The notes under the pieces: generated by a model
Seen by the model: the letters and a program-made list of their open reading frames with translations, nothing else
Databases searched by the model: none
Told to the model about the DNA's origin: nothing
NCBI RefSeq assembly: GCF_006439395.2
Contig: NZ_CP083950.1
Location: 6,003,001 to 6,067,000, forward strand
DNA: 64,000 nt
Direction: 5' to 3'
Source: Mesorhizobium sp. B4-1-4
Lineage (GTDB): Bacteria > Pseudomonadota > Alphaproteobacteria > Rhizobiales > Rhizobiaceae
Part shown: in pieces, positions 17,744-26,550 of the stretch
Numbering within the stretch: position 1 is the stretch's first letter
Layout: each line of letters opens with the position of its first letter
Made by a program: the position numbers and the translations under genes

Positions 17744-17774
17744 TCGGTACTCAAATCAAGAAGGGAACACCGTC

Positions 17775-19112
17775 ATGAAGTCCTCAAGCGATGTGGCCAG
17801 TTCAGAAGCCGCAGTGAAAGCTGCCTGGAAGGCAATTGATGAGGAGCATGGGTATGTTACTGAACTCACCCAGCAGCTTGTGCGCATCCCGTCGGTCAAT
17901 CCGAAGTTCGTGGTCGACCCGGACCAGAACAAGGAGAGTGCGGTCCAGGACCTCGTTCAATCCGAGCTGACGTCGATCGGAATGTCGATTGATCGATGGA
18001 ATGTCTTTCCCGATCGACCAAACGTCATCGGTCAATTATCTGGCTCGGAAGAACGCAGCTTGCTGTTGTGCGGGCATATCGATGTTGTGCCCGTCGGCGA
18101 GAGGAGTGCCTGGAGCGTCGATCCCTTTGGCGGCGAGATCAAGAACGGCAGGCTCTATGGCCGCGGCGCTGTCGACATGAAGAGCGGTGTGGCCGCGGCA
18201 ATTGCTGCGGTTCGCGGCATCCGCAAAGCCGGCATCGAGCTCGGCGGACGGCTCGCGATCCATTCCGTCGTTGATGAGGAGGCTGGCGGCTTCGGCGCGA
18301 TTGATGCCGTCAAGCGCGGGCATCTTGCCAAGGCCGCCATCATCACCGAACCGAGTTGGGGAGAGATCCTGGTCTGTGAGGGCGGACTGGAATGGATCCG
18401 CATCACCGTCACTGGCCGGCAAGGTCACTCGGCCTGGCGCTACAATGAACTCTGGCCGCAGCGCGATGGACCTGACCGGCTCCGGCCAGCCGTAAACGCC
18501 ATCGACATCGCGGCGCGCTTCCTCGACGCTCTGAAGAACTTCGAAAGCTCGCGCTGCCGCAACCGCCAGCATCCGCTGCTCCCGCCCGGCATGAACACGA
18601 TCAACGTCGGTGCGATGCGCGCTGGCGCAGGTCTTGGACCAGACGGGCTGCCGCTGATCATGACCAACCCGGCAATCATCCCGGACGTCGCGGTGATCGA
18701 TCTCGACTACAAGTTCCTGCCCAACCAGACGAAGGAATTTATTCGCTCCGAGTTCGAGGAATTCGTGCACCATTTCTGCCAGCAGGACCTGTGGCTTCGA
18801 GAGAACCCGATCAAGGTCGCGTGGGAACTTGGCGGGCTGCATTTCCCCCCCATGGACACCTCGCCCGATCACCCGATCGTGCAGTCACTGATGCATCGTC
18901 GCGCCCAGTTGGGAGGCAAACCCAAAGTTTCGGGAATGATCGCGGTCGTCGACGGCGCCCATTACGCTGGCGCAGGTGTGGACTCGGTGATCTGCGGGGC
19001 CACGGGCGACGGCTTTCACGGCGTCGATGAGTACGTGGATATCGCCTCGCTGGAAGAGACGACCAAAACGCTCGCGGCCTCGATCATCGATTGGTGTGGT
19101 GTGAAGCAATAA
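17775..19112 (+). CDS. M20-family metallo-deacylase, tandem copy 2
   Basis: A 445-residue paralog of the preceding gene with all the same active-site motifs: CGHIDVVP, RGAVDMKSG, DEEAGG, ITEPS and FHGVDEYV. Differences cluster in the first 130 residues (for example VPTVNPKF versus IPSVNPKF, TVPIGQRETW versus VVPVGERSAW), close to the substrate pocket. The downstream spacer also resembles that after copy 1. It lies 25 bases before the broken livK-type gene, so it belongs to the same operon. Confidence 0.92.
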   Translation: MKSSSDVASSEAAVKAAWKAIDEEHGYVTELTQQLVRIPSVNPKFVVDPDQNKESAVQDLVQSELTSIGMSIDRWNVFPDRPNVIGQLSGSEERSLLLCGHIDVVPVGERSAWSVDPFGGEIKNGRLYGRGAVDMKSGVAAAIAAVRGIRKAGIELGGRLAIHSVVDEEAGGFGAIDAVKRGHLAKAAIITEPSWGEILVCEGGLEWIRITVTGRQGHSAWRYNELWPQRDGPDRLRPAVNAIDIAARFLDALKNFESSRCRNRQHPLLPPGMNTINVGAMRAGAGLGPDGLPLIMTNPAIIPDVAVIDLDYKFLPNQTKEFIRSEFEEFVHHFCQQDLWLRENPIKVAWELGGLHFPPMDTSPDHPIVQSLMHRRAQLGGKPKVSGMIAVVDGAHYAGAGVDSVICGATGDGFHGVDEYVDIASLEETTKTLAASIIDWCGVKQ

Positions 19113-19137
19113 CTCAAACAAAAAAGGGAACACGAAC

Positions 19138-20375
19138 ATGGGATACGTAAAATTCTGGACCACCGCTGCCTTCGCAGCCCTGATGATGGCGCTACCCGCG
19201 CGTGCCGAAGACAAGGTCGCCAAGATAGGCGTCCTGGCACCTTTGACAGGAGGGACCGCGGCCGACGGCAACGAAATGGTCAACGGTGCCAAGCTAGCCG
19301 TCGAGGAGATCAACGCAGCAGGTGGGGTGGCCGGCTACAAGTTTGAGGTCGTGGTTGGCGACACGCAGAACCAGTCAGCCGACGCCGTGACGAGTGCCGT
19401 CGAGCGGCTGGTTGGCGATCCTGATCTGAATGCCGTCATCACCGGTTACGCCAGCGGCAGCAACTTCGAAATCCAGACCATGGCGGAGCAGGAGATGCCG
19501 TACCTGATTGCGGCGAGTTCCTCCCAGACGCGCGACATCATAGCGCCCGAGCCGGACAAGTTCCCGACTGTCTGGTCGCTCACCCCTTCCTATGATGCCT
19601 ACAACACACGGCCATGGTGCCCGTTCTGAAGGGCCTTCAGACCAGTGGGAAACTGAAGCTGTCGAATACGAAGGTGGCGCTCATTTCCTCCGACAATCCC
19701 TATTCGAAGAGCATCATGGAGGGTTTGCAGAAGAGCTTCCAGGATGCGGGCTGGACCGTCACGTCAGCCGACCTTCTGCCGTTCGGCGAAATCTCCGATT
19801 GGCGAACCTTCCTGGCCAAGGTCCGCCAGGAAAATCCGGCGCTCATCATCAACACCGATTACCAACCTGGCAATGCGGCGAAGTTCCTGACCCAGTTCCT
19901 CGAGCAGCCGACCGACAGCCTGGTCTTCATTCAATATGCGCCCTCGGTGCCGGAGTTTCTCAACCTGTCGGGAAAGAAGGCGACCGGAATTGTCTATGAT
20001 CTGCTTGGCGGTTCGCTGATTACGCCCAAAAATCCTCGCGCCGCCGAGGTCATTGCCAAATACAAGGGCAAGTATGGCAACGAGCCAGGCACCTACGGAC
20101 CGCTGCTGTACGAGGAAGTCTATGCCTATGCGGATGCACTGAAGAAGGTCGGCGATCCCACCAAGAGGCTCGAAATCGGCAAGGCGCTCGGCGAGACCAA
20201 CAAGAAGATCGTCAGCGGCGTGCTGTCCTTCGATCCAAAGACGCATCTTGCCGTTCAGGGCGACGAGGCGCTGCCTATTCAATTCTTCCAGATCTGGGAC
20301 GGACAACGGGTCTTGTTCTACCCGGGTCAGTATGCGGACGGTGAATTCCGCACGCCCCCTTGGATGAAGCAGTAG
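19138..20375 (+). pseudogene. Branched-chain amino acid type binding protein (LivK-like), one-base frameshift
   Basis: Periplasmic binding protein of the Peripla_BP_6 family. The first frame gives a signal peptide, IGVLAPLTGGTAADGNEMVNGAKLAVEEINAAGG and so on to SYDAYNT, then stops at 19629. The second frame continues AMVPVLKGLQTSGKLKLSNTKVALISSDNPYSKS to the stop at 20375. One missing base at about 19608-19613 explains the break, and adding it gives 412 residues, the usual length. It is either a recent loss of function or a sequencing error. Downstream transporter genes are intact, which favours error or very recent mutation. Confidence 0.85.
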
Positions 20376-20388
20376 CACTCCCAAGCCT

Positions 20389-20426
20389 GGTGGCCATGCG
20401 TTTGACGGCGTGTGGCCACCCTTTTT
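20389..20426 (+). terminator. Hairpin with T-run after the livK-type gene
   Basis: GGTGGCCA (20389-20396) and TGGCCACC (20413-20420) form an eight-base stem with a 16-base loop, followed by CTTTTTCTCT. It fits a Rho-independent terminator or attenuator that would let the binding protein be made in excess over the downstream ATPases and permeases. Confidence 0.7.
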
Positions 20427-20450
20427 CTCTCGATGTGCAGAGACAGCATT

Positions 20451-21206
20451 ATGGCTGAACGAACTGAATACCCGCCGCTGCTCGAGGTCCGCGAGGTGAC
20501 CCGACGCTTCGGTGCGCTGGTTGCCGTCGATAACGTATCGTTCGACGTTGGGAAGGGTGAGATCTTTGGGATCGCCGGCCCCAACGGCAGCGGCAAGAGC
20601 ACACTCTTCAACATCATCACCGGCATTCCCTTTTCGCCGAGCGCGGGCGAGGTCCTCCTGGAAGGAAAACCCATCCACCGCCTAAAGCCACATCAAATCA
20701 GCCGTGCCGGCGTGGTTCGCACGTTCCAGAAGGACGCCGAGTTCGCCACGCTCAGCGCGCGCGACAATGTCTACGCCAGCGCCGTCTATTGCGCGCAGAT
20801 GACGTCGAAGGAGGCGTCAGATGCCACCGAGCAAGCGCTTGACGATGTGTCGCTGGCGCCAGACCGGCGCGAGAGAGCGGCCTGCGACCTGTCGGTGTTC
20901 GAGCGCAAGCAGCTGATGATTGCTTCGGCAATTGCCGGCCGACCCAAGGTCCTGCTCTTGGATGAACCGGCCGCCGGCTTGACCAAGCCTGAGGTAACCG
21001 ACCTTTCCGCTCTCATCCGCACAGTGCATGAGCGGGGCATCACCGTCGTTCTCATCGAACACGTCTTGCCTCTACTTCTCAAGGTTTCCGATCACCTGAT
21101 GATCCTCAACCACGGCGCCATCATCGCTTCCGGCAAGCCGCAGGAGGTGGTGCGCAATCCGCAAGTCGTCGAAGCCTATCTTGGAAAACGGGAGGCGCGG
21201 CTATGA
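20451..21206 (+). CDS. Branched-chain-type ABC transporter ATPase (LivG-like)
   Basis: ATPase of a HAAT-family importer, 251 residues from the ATG at 20451. Walker A is GPNGSGKST, Walker B is VLLLDEPAAGL and the H-loop is IEHVL. The ABC signature is degenerate: LSVFERKQL in place of LSGGQ or LSYGQ. LivG proteins normally have LSYGQQRRLEIA, so this is a notable departure, though the rest is well conserved. It overlaps livF by four bases. Confidence 0.9.
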   Translation: MAERTEYPPLLEVREVTRRFGALVAVDNVSFDVGKGEIFGIAGPNGSGKSTLFNIITGIPFSPSAGEVLLEGKPIHRLKPHQISRAGVVRTFQKDAEFATLSARDNVYASAVYCAQMTSKEASDATEQALDDVSLAPDRRERAACDLSVFERKQLMIASAIAGRPKVLLLDEPAAGLTKPEVTDLSALIRTVHERGITVVLIEHVLPLLLKVSDHLMILNHGAIIASGKPQEVVRNPQVVEAYLGKREARL

Positions 21207-21937
21207 ACGACGCTGCAAACGCCCTGGACATCGTCGATCTGCATGCCGGCTATGATGCGTCTGATGTGCTTGTCGGCATGAGTCTTCACGTCGGAGCGAA
21301 GGAACGCGTCGGGCTGTTCGGGCCGAACGGCCACGGCAAGACCACGCTGCTCAACGCTGCCTCACGCGTGATCCGTCCACGCTCAGGCAGCGTGCGTTTC
21401 ATGGGTGAGGCGATTGAAGGTCTGGCACCCCACAGGATCGTGGAGCGCGGCCTCATCCACGTACCGCAGGCAAACTGGCTTTTCCCCGATATGCTGATCA
21501 TGGAAACGCTTGAGCTTGCCGCCTTCACCGAGCGCGCCAGACATGAGCAGAAGACCAACCTCGACTACGTCCTCCACCTCTTCCCCAGGCTTGCCGAACG
21601 CCGGCAGCAGCAGTGCAAGACCCTTTCTGGCGGCGAGCGCCAGATGCTCGCGATCGGTGTTGGGCTGATGTGCGCACCGCGCATGTTGATGCTCGACGAA
21701 CCAACGCTGGGGTTGTCGCCCAAGCTCAAGGACGAGCTCGCTGAAGCCATTGCGGAAATATCCGGGCGCGGCATACCGCTTCTGCTGGTCGAGCAGGACA
21801 TCGCTTTCATCCTGTCGCTCGTGGATCGCATGTATCTCGTCGACCACGGTGAGATCAGCCGCGAGGTCAGTCGGGGTGCGGAAGTCGACCATCAGGAAAT
21901 CATGGACATGTATTTCGGTTCGGAGGGCGTATCATGA
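21203..21937 (+). CDS. Branched-chain-type ABC transporter ATPase (LivF-like)
   Basis: The second ATPase of the importer, 244 residues. Walker A is GPNGHGKTT, the signature is LSGGERQMLAIGVGLM, Walker B is MLMLDEPTLGLS and the H-loop region is LLVEQDI. LNAASRVIRP and HVPQANWLFPDMLIMETLELAAF are typical LivF segments. Its signature is canonical, unlike that of its partner, so the heterodimer has at least one normal site. It overlaps both neighbours. Confidence 0.93.
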   Translation: MNDAANALDIVDLHAGYDASDVLVGMSLHVGAKERVGLFGPNGHGKTTLLNAASRVIRPRSGSVRFMGEAIEGLAPHRIVERGLIHVPQANWLFPDMLIMETLELAAFTERARHEQKTNLDYVLHLFPRLAERRQQQCKTLSGGERQMLAIGVGLMCAPRMLMLDEPTLGLSPKLKDELAEAIAEISGRGIPLLLVEQDIAFILSLVDRMYLVDHGEISREVSRGAEVDHQEIMDMYFGSEGVS

Positions 21938-22815
21938 CCGCCGACACGCTGAGCGCCATCCTTGTAAGTGGGATCGTGCTGGGTTCGGGTTACGCATTGA
22001 TGGCGAGTGGACTGTCACTCGTCTGGACAACACTCGGCATCTTCAATTTTGCGCATGGCGTGCTGATGACGCTGGGGGCCTATGTAGCATGGACGGTGTC
22101 GGACTCAGCCGGGCTGAATCTGGGCCTGGCTGCCGGTATTGCCGTCACCGTCGCTGCTCTGATCGGCGTCGGTATCCTGATCGAGCGCGTCATCGTTCGT
22201 CCCTTCTACAGCAACCGCGACATCCTGCTTATCACCGTGATGACCACGCTTGCAGCGATGATCTTCCTGCAAAAAGGGATTCAACTCCTTTGGGGGGCAA
22301 GGCTCAAGCAGCTTCAACCGCTCGTGGCAGGCAATGTGCGCATCCTGAACACCACGATCTCGGCTCAGGAAACGCTGGTTATCGTCGTGGCGCCGCTGTT
22401 GCTGGGTGCGCTATGGCTGTTTCTTAGCCGCACGCGCATTGGGCGCGGCATAAGGGCGGTCGGACAAAATCCTGACGCTGCTCGGCTCATCGGGATCAAT
22501 GTCTCGCAGCTCTTCATCGTCACCTTCGCGCTGTCAGCCGTGCTTGCCGGATTGACAGGTGTGCTGCTTGGCTCGGTTCGCTTGCTGACACCAGAGTTCG
22601 GATCCGATCCTTTGGTGAAGGCTTTGATCATCGTCATCTTTGGCGGGCTCGGCTCATTGGCGGGAACGATCGCCGCGGCTTATCTGATGGGGCTGGTCGA
22701 GGCAGCGCTCACCTTCTTCATCGGCATCTACTGGACGCCCTCCATGATCTTCCTGATGTTGATCATCGTCCTTCTGGTGCGGCCGCAAGGCCTTCTTGGA
22801 AAGGTAGTTCGCTGA
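21934..22815 (+). CDS. Branched-chain-type ABC transporter permease (LivH-like)
   Basis: Inner-membrane permease of 293 residues with about eight hydrophobic helices. The LivH pattern is clear: GYALMASGLSLVWTTLGIFNFAHG near the N-terminus, and the cytoplasmic coupling loop GRGIRAVGQNPDAARLIGIN. The C-terminal VLLVRPQGLLG ending is typical. It couples to the two ATPases and LivM in the order ATPase-ATPase-permease-permease. Confidence 0.93.
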   Translation: MTADTLSAILVSGIVLGSGYALMASGLSLVWTTLGIFNFAHGVLMTLGAYVAWTVSDSAGLNLGLAAGIAVTVAALIGVGILIERVIVRPFYSNRDILLITVMTTLAAMIFLQKGIQLLWGARLKQLQPLVAGNVRILNTTISAQETLVIVVAPLLLGALWLFLSRTRIGRGIRAVGQNPDAARLIGINVSQLFIVTFALSAVLAGLTGVLLGSVRLLTPEFGSDPLVKALIIVIFGGLGSLAGTIAAAYLMGLVEAALTFFIGIYWTPSMIFLMLIIVLLVRPQGLLGKVVR

Positions 22816-23816
22816 TGCCGAACCTTCAAAACGGCAGGGCATGGTTTCTGGTTGCCCTGGTGATCGCCGCGCTTCTCGTGCCCATGGTCGTCCACGACAC
22901 CTACATTCGGCATCTGTTCATCATCGCGTTCATCTATGGTGTCGTCGCGGCGAGCTGGGATGTCACTTTGGGGTATGGAGGCATCTTCAACTTCGCCCAC
23001 GTGTCATTCTTCGGCATCGGCGTCTATGCAACCGGGCTGACGGCAAAGCTTCTTGGCCTCGATCCGTGGCTGGCCATGCTGTTCGGAGGAGTCGCCGCGT
23101 CCGCCGCCGCGGTCATAGTTGCTGTTCCGGTCGTCCGGCTCCAGGGCGTCTATGTGGTTCTGGTCACCTTCGCCTTCAGCCAGCTCGTGCTCCAGCTGGT
23201 GATCAGCCAGTCGCAAGTCACCGGGGGAACCCAAGGCATGGTCAGAGTTCCGACGCTCTGGCTTCCCGGCTATAACTTCCTGCGCGACTACAAGTTTGGC
23301 TACTACTACGTTGCCCTTGGCCTTCTGGTGATCACGACCATCTGTTTGCGTTGGCTGGTTCGCTCCAATTTCGGGCTTTCGATCAAGGCCCTGCGCGATA
23401 GCGAGGATTACGCCGTATCGCGTGGAATCCCAATCGCCTGGCAGAGACTGAAAGCCTTGGTCGCCAGCGCTTTCTTCCCTGGGGTGGCCGGGGGATTGTA
23501 CGCAGTCTACCTGCGCGTGGCCTCGCCCGAAATCTTCGACTTCTCGACCTCATCGCTGATTTTGAGCATGGTGCTGGTCGGAGGCATCTCCAGCATCTAT
23601 GGCCCCATAGTTGCGGCTTTCTTGCTGACCTTCCTTTCGGAAGGCCTCGCAAACATCAACAACTTCGCCGAGGGCCGTTTCATGGTGGTTGCGGCCGCCA
23701 TGGTCATCGTTCTCCTGTTCTTTCCCAAAGGCCTGGCCTCGGCCTTGCCCACACATTTCGCCAAGAAGTCCCCAGGAAAAGCGTCGGCTCCGGCCACACG
23801 GCTTGAGAGGGTGTGA
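22815..23816 (+). CDS. Branched-chain-type ABC transporter permease (LivM-like)
   Basis: A 333-residue permease with multiple membrane helices. Diagnostic segments are WDVTLGYGGIFNFAHVSFFGIGVYATGL and the coupling loop SNFGLSIKALRDSEDYAVSRGI. The last gene of the operon. With the M20 deacylases, deformylase and amidase upstream, the natural substrate is more likely an N-acyl or N-carbamoyl amino acid or similar amide than leucine itself; this is inference from context. Confidence 0.92.
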   Translation: MPNLQNGRAWFLVALVIAALLVPMVVHDTYIRHLFIIAFIYGVVAASWDVTLGYGGIFNFAHVSFFGIGVYATGLTAKLLGLDPWLAMLFGGVAASAAAVIVAVPVVRLQGVYVVLVTFAFSQLVLQLVISQSQVTGGTQGMVRVPTLWLPGYNFLRDYKFGYYYVALGLLVITTICLRWLVRSNFGLSIKALRDSEDYAVSRGIPIAWQRLKALVASAFFPGVAGGLYAVYLRVASPEIFDFSTSSLILSMVLVGGISSIYGPIVAAFLLTFLSEGLANINNFAEGRFMVVAAAMVIVLLFFPKGLASALPTHFAKKSPGKASAPATRLERV

Positions 23817-24148
23817 CATCGCCAATGAGAGGCGCTGTGAACCTTCTCGAGTCCGCATCCATATTTGTCGGTTTTATCCAGGCTCGCGGCTGCGTCAGGA
23901 ACTGTCACTCTCGGCGGATTAAAGCCGCGCACGGTCCTGAAAATTGGGGCAGCTGCGCATCGGGCATGAAATCTGTACCGCCTGTGGCGAATTTGTTTCC
24001 TGTTCTCCGGAGGATCCCTCATATGAGCTTAGCAAATGAAGCTGCTATTCCGACAGCAATCTTCTTGAAATCCGGCCCACATGAGCAAGCCGCCGAGGCG
24101 CCCGCTTCGGGGGAAGCCATAAAATCGAATACCTGCCCAAGTGCAAAG
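23817..24148. other. Intergenic region between convergent operons
   Basis: About 330 bases between the end of the liv operon and the end of the GntR gene. I see no gene with a recognisable domain, no strong hairpin and no repeat here. Confidence 0.5.
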
Positions 24149-24898
24149 CTAGGAAAGATCGCCCGCCCCAAAATCCCATACGAACTCCACGCGGCTCAAG
24201 CAAAAACTCGTCTGACCGAACACAATCGGCTTCCCAGTAGCATCGACATTGAGGACCTCGACCTCGAAGACACGTTCCTCCGGTGGCATGCGTAAATGAC
24301 GCATTTCGTCCAGGGTTGCTTCCCGGCCGCGAATACGGATCTTGCGACGCTCGAAATCGGTAATGCCAAAACCGGCCAGGATCGATTGCGTTGCGAGATC
24401 CGAATTGGGACGAGCTGCCTCAGCTTTGTAGGCGCCTGCAATCCCCGGAAGCCGCGAGACGGCAAAGAAATTGTTGTTGACACTAATGGGTACATCGTTC
24501 GCGATGGCGAGAACGATAATGTGTGCCACGCTCTCTCCCGGCTGAAGTCCAAGGTTGGTTGCAACAGTTGGCGGCGCTTTGATTTCGGCAACAGAAAGCA
24601 GCCCGCGTTTCGGCGCCCGGTCCAAATCTCTCAAATTCTCCTCGAACCGTGTGCGACGCCCGAGGCGGTACGGAATAATATCGGAAACATAGGTGCCCCG
24701 ACCACGTTCGATGCGAACCAGCCCCTCGCTTTGCAGATGTGATATTGCACGCAAAACCGTGTGCTGATTGACCCCAAAACGACCAGCGAGGTCGGTACTG
24801 GGGGGCAGCCGGTCACCCGCTGCGAGAATACCCGTTTCAATCTCCTCTGCAAGCGTCTCGCCGATCTGCCGCCACAGATTGATGCCGTCTCGTTCCAT
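24149..24898 (-). CDS. GntR/HutC-family regulator, PhnF-like (first of four)
   Basis: A 249-residue regulator with an N-terminal winged helix (LWRQIGETLAEEIETGILAAGDRLP, then GRFGVNQHTVLRAISHLQSEGLVRIERGRGTYV) and a C-terminal UTRA effector domain. The start at 24898 is preferred because MERDGINLWRQI fits the family, and the frame opens 33 bases earlier. It is closely similar to the partial regulator at the right edge (both have RTRFEENL and a ...FAETCFCSSRVEFV-like end). It is divergent from the hydrolase cluster at 24986 with a strong palindrome between them. Confidence 0.9.
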   Translation of the reverse strand: MERDGINLWRQIGETLAEEIETGILAAGDRLPPSTDLAGRFGVNQHTVLRAISHLQSEGLVRIERGRGTYVSDIIPYRLGRRTRFEENLRDLDRAPKRGLLSVAEIKAPPTVATNLGLQPGESVAHIIVLAIANDVPISVNNNFFAVSRLPGIAGAYKAEAARPNSDLATQSILAGFGITDFERRKIRIRGREATLDEMRHLRMPPEERVFEVEVLNVDATGKPIVFGQTSFCLSRVEFVWDFGAGDLS

Positions 24899-24956
24899 TG
24901 ATTCCAAACTCCAGAATGCCTTCGCTGTCATATAAGGTTCATATGTTCGTGCTTTC

Positions 24957-24974
24957 TAGTGTTCTAGAACACTA
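24957..24974. promoter_or_regulatory. 18-bp perfect palindrome, candidate GntR operator
   Basis: TAGTGTTCTAGAACACTA reads identically on both strands. It lies 59 bases before the GntR start (24898) and 12 bases before the hydrolase start (24986). This is where a HutC-type regulator would be expected to bind and repress. A 10-base match to its core, TGTTCTAGAA, occurs at 37103-37112 upstream of the porin gene. Confidence 0.7.
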
Positions 24975-24985
24975 ACGTACGCGAA

Positions 24986-26527
24986 ATGACCCATATGACC
25001 GATCCTAAATTTCTAATTGTTAGCTTCGATGGTCTACGGCCTGACCTGATTGACTCGGTTCAGACGCCCAATATTGCCCGATTGCAGCGGCTTGGCGCAA
25101 CCCTTGCGGCACAGCGTACCGTTTATCCGAGCGAAACCCGGGTGGCCTTCCCGAGCTTGGTCACCGGTGCTACCTCCAGCCGCCATGGCATGGTCGGAAA
25201 CAAATATGTCGACAGGGCCACGGCGCCGCAGCGCTATGTCGATACCGCCGATGCCGTCCTGCTTGATCGCATCAACCGTGAGAGCGGCGGTGCGCTGATG
25301 AGCGCCGCGACGCTCGGCGAGATCTTGGGACGGGTCGGCAGGAGCATGGCGGTCCTGGCTACCAACACGCCGGGAACCACCCGCTTTTTCCATCACAAGG
25401 CTGAGGAGTTCGGCCATATCCGCCTGTCGGGGCATTTTCCAGAAGCCTGCACGCCAGGTGATGTGTTGGCGGAGGTTGAGCAGCGTTTCGGCTCCCTGCC
25501 ACCGGTGCCGCCGCAAGGCGAGCCAGATATCGAGGCCCAGACGCTGATCACTTCGATATTCCTCGATTATCTGTGGCCGAAGCACGCGCCGGATGTAACC
25601 GTCCTTTCTTATGGGGAGCCGGATACAGCCTCGCATTTCAACGGCACGGGCGGAGTTAAAACTCGCCAGGCAATTGCCCATTGCGATGCCGAGTTCGGCC
25701 GGCTGCTCGACTGGTGGGAAGCCGAGGGAATGGCCGCCGGCGTCCAGATCATTGCGCTGTCCGATCACGGTCACATCACCGCTCATACGCGGGTTTCGGT
25801 CGCCGGCAGTTTGAAAGCTTCCGGCTTCGCCCCGGCCGCGGCACCGGGGGCGGGCGTGGATGTCGTCGTCGTGCCGGGGCAGGTCGGTGCGCTCTATCTC
25901 GCTGACCGTTCGCCGAACCAGATCACCCGGTTGGTCGAGACGCTGATCGAGCAGCCTTGGGCCGGCCCGATCTTTACGGCCGCAAAGAACGAAGTTGAAG
26001 GCCTGGCGCCGGGCAGCTTCGCCAGCCATCTGGTCTTTGCCGATCATGCACGAGCGCCGGACGTCTACTTCGCCTTTCGCGCCGACGATAGCGTGGACGA
26101 ATTCGGGCTGATCGGCGGTACATTCTACGACAATGACAGGCGGCCGGGTCTTGGCGTCCACGGCGGCCTGCACCCAAAGGAGCTTGCCTCCGTCGGTATC
26201 GTCGCGGGCTCGGCGTTCCTGGGCAAGGGCCATGTCTCCGCCGTGCCCTCTGGCATCTGTGACATCGCCCCGACCATCCTATCGCTTACCGGCATGGCCA
26301 TTCCCGACAGCATGACCGGCAGAACCCTCACCGAAGTGCTCGCCGGCGGCGTCAGGTCCGTCGATATCTCCGTCGTCGGCGCTCCGCAAGTCTTCGAGAC
26401 TGGCCTGAACGGCTATTCTCAGCAGCTGCGGCGCACCAATGTCGGCGGCACGGTCTACCTCGATGGCGGATGGGCCGAAACGAGATCCGGAACCACTTCC
26501 TCGACGAAGCGACCTGCAGAAGCGTGA
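24986..26527 (+). CDS. Alkaline-phosphatase-superfamily hydrolase (nucleotide pyrophosphatase / phosphonoacetate hydrolase type)
   Basis: A 513-residue metal-dependent phosphodiesterase or phosphonohydrolase. Metal-ligand motifs are present: VSFDGLRPD (Asp15), EPDTASHFNG (Asp and His), ALSDHGH (Asp-His) and GVHGGLHPKE (His). The nucleophile region reads YPSETRVAFPSLVTG, so Thr51 is the likely nucleophile, but the asparagine usually found a few residues later (TFPNH in NPP enzymes) is alanine here. There is no signal peptide, so it acts in the cytoplasm on imported substrate. It leads the 24986-35325 cluster. Phosphonoacetate hydrolase activity is possible, not shown. Confidence 0.82.
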   Translation: MTHMTDPKFLIVSFDGLRPDLIDSVQTPNIARLQRLGATLAAQRTVYPSETRVAFPSLVTGATSSRHGMVGNKYVDRATAPQRYVDTADAVLLDRINRESGGALMSAATLGEILGRVGRSMAVLATNTPGTTRFFHHKAEEFGHIRLSGHFPEACTPGDVLAEVEQRFGSLPPVPPQGEPDIEAQTLITSIFLDYLWPKHAPDVTVLSYGEPDTASHFNGTGGVKTRQAIAHCDAEFGRLLDWWEAEGMAAGVQIIALSDHGHITAHTRVSVAGSLKASGFAPAAAPGAGVDVVVVPGQVGALYLADRSPNQITRLVETLIEQPWAGPIFTAAKNEVEGLAPGSFASHLVFADHARAPDVYFAFRADDSVDEFGLIGGTFYDNDRRPGLGVHGGLHPKELASVGIVAGSAFLGKGHVSAVPSGICDIAPTILSLTGMAIPDSMTGRTLTEVLAGGVRSVDISVVGAPQVFETGLNGYSQQLRRTNVGGTVYLDGGWAETRSGTTSSTKRPAEA

Positions 26528-26550
26528 ATTCACCTTAATGGAGATCAACC

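Larger units (their letters stand above)
16427..19137 (+). repeat. Direct tandem duplication of an M20 gene with its spacer
   Basis: Two gene-length units of about 1.35 kb lie head to tail. The segments 16780-17740 and 18130-19090 are almost the same base for base, while the first 350 bases of each unit differ more. The spacers (17744-17774 and 19113-19137) both carry an ACTCAAA...AAGGGAACAC sequence, so the duplicated unit included the ribosome site of the next gene. Confidence 0.9.

Noticed and set aside
16700..18872. Two long similar - strand open frames over the M20 genes
   Set aside because: They resemble each other only because the M20 genes are duplicated; they have no family signature.
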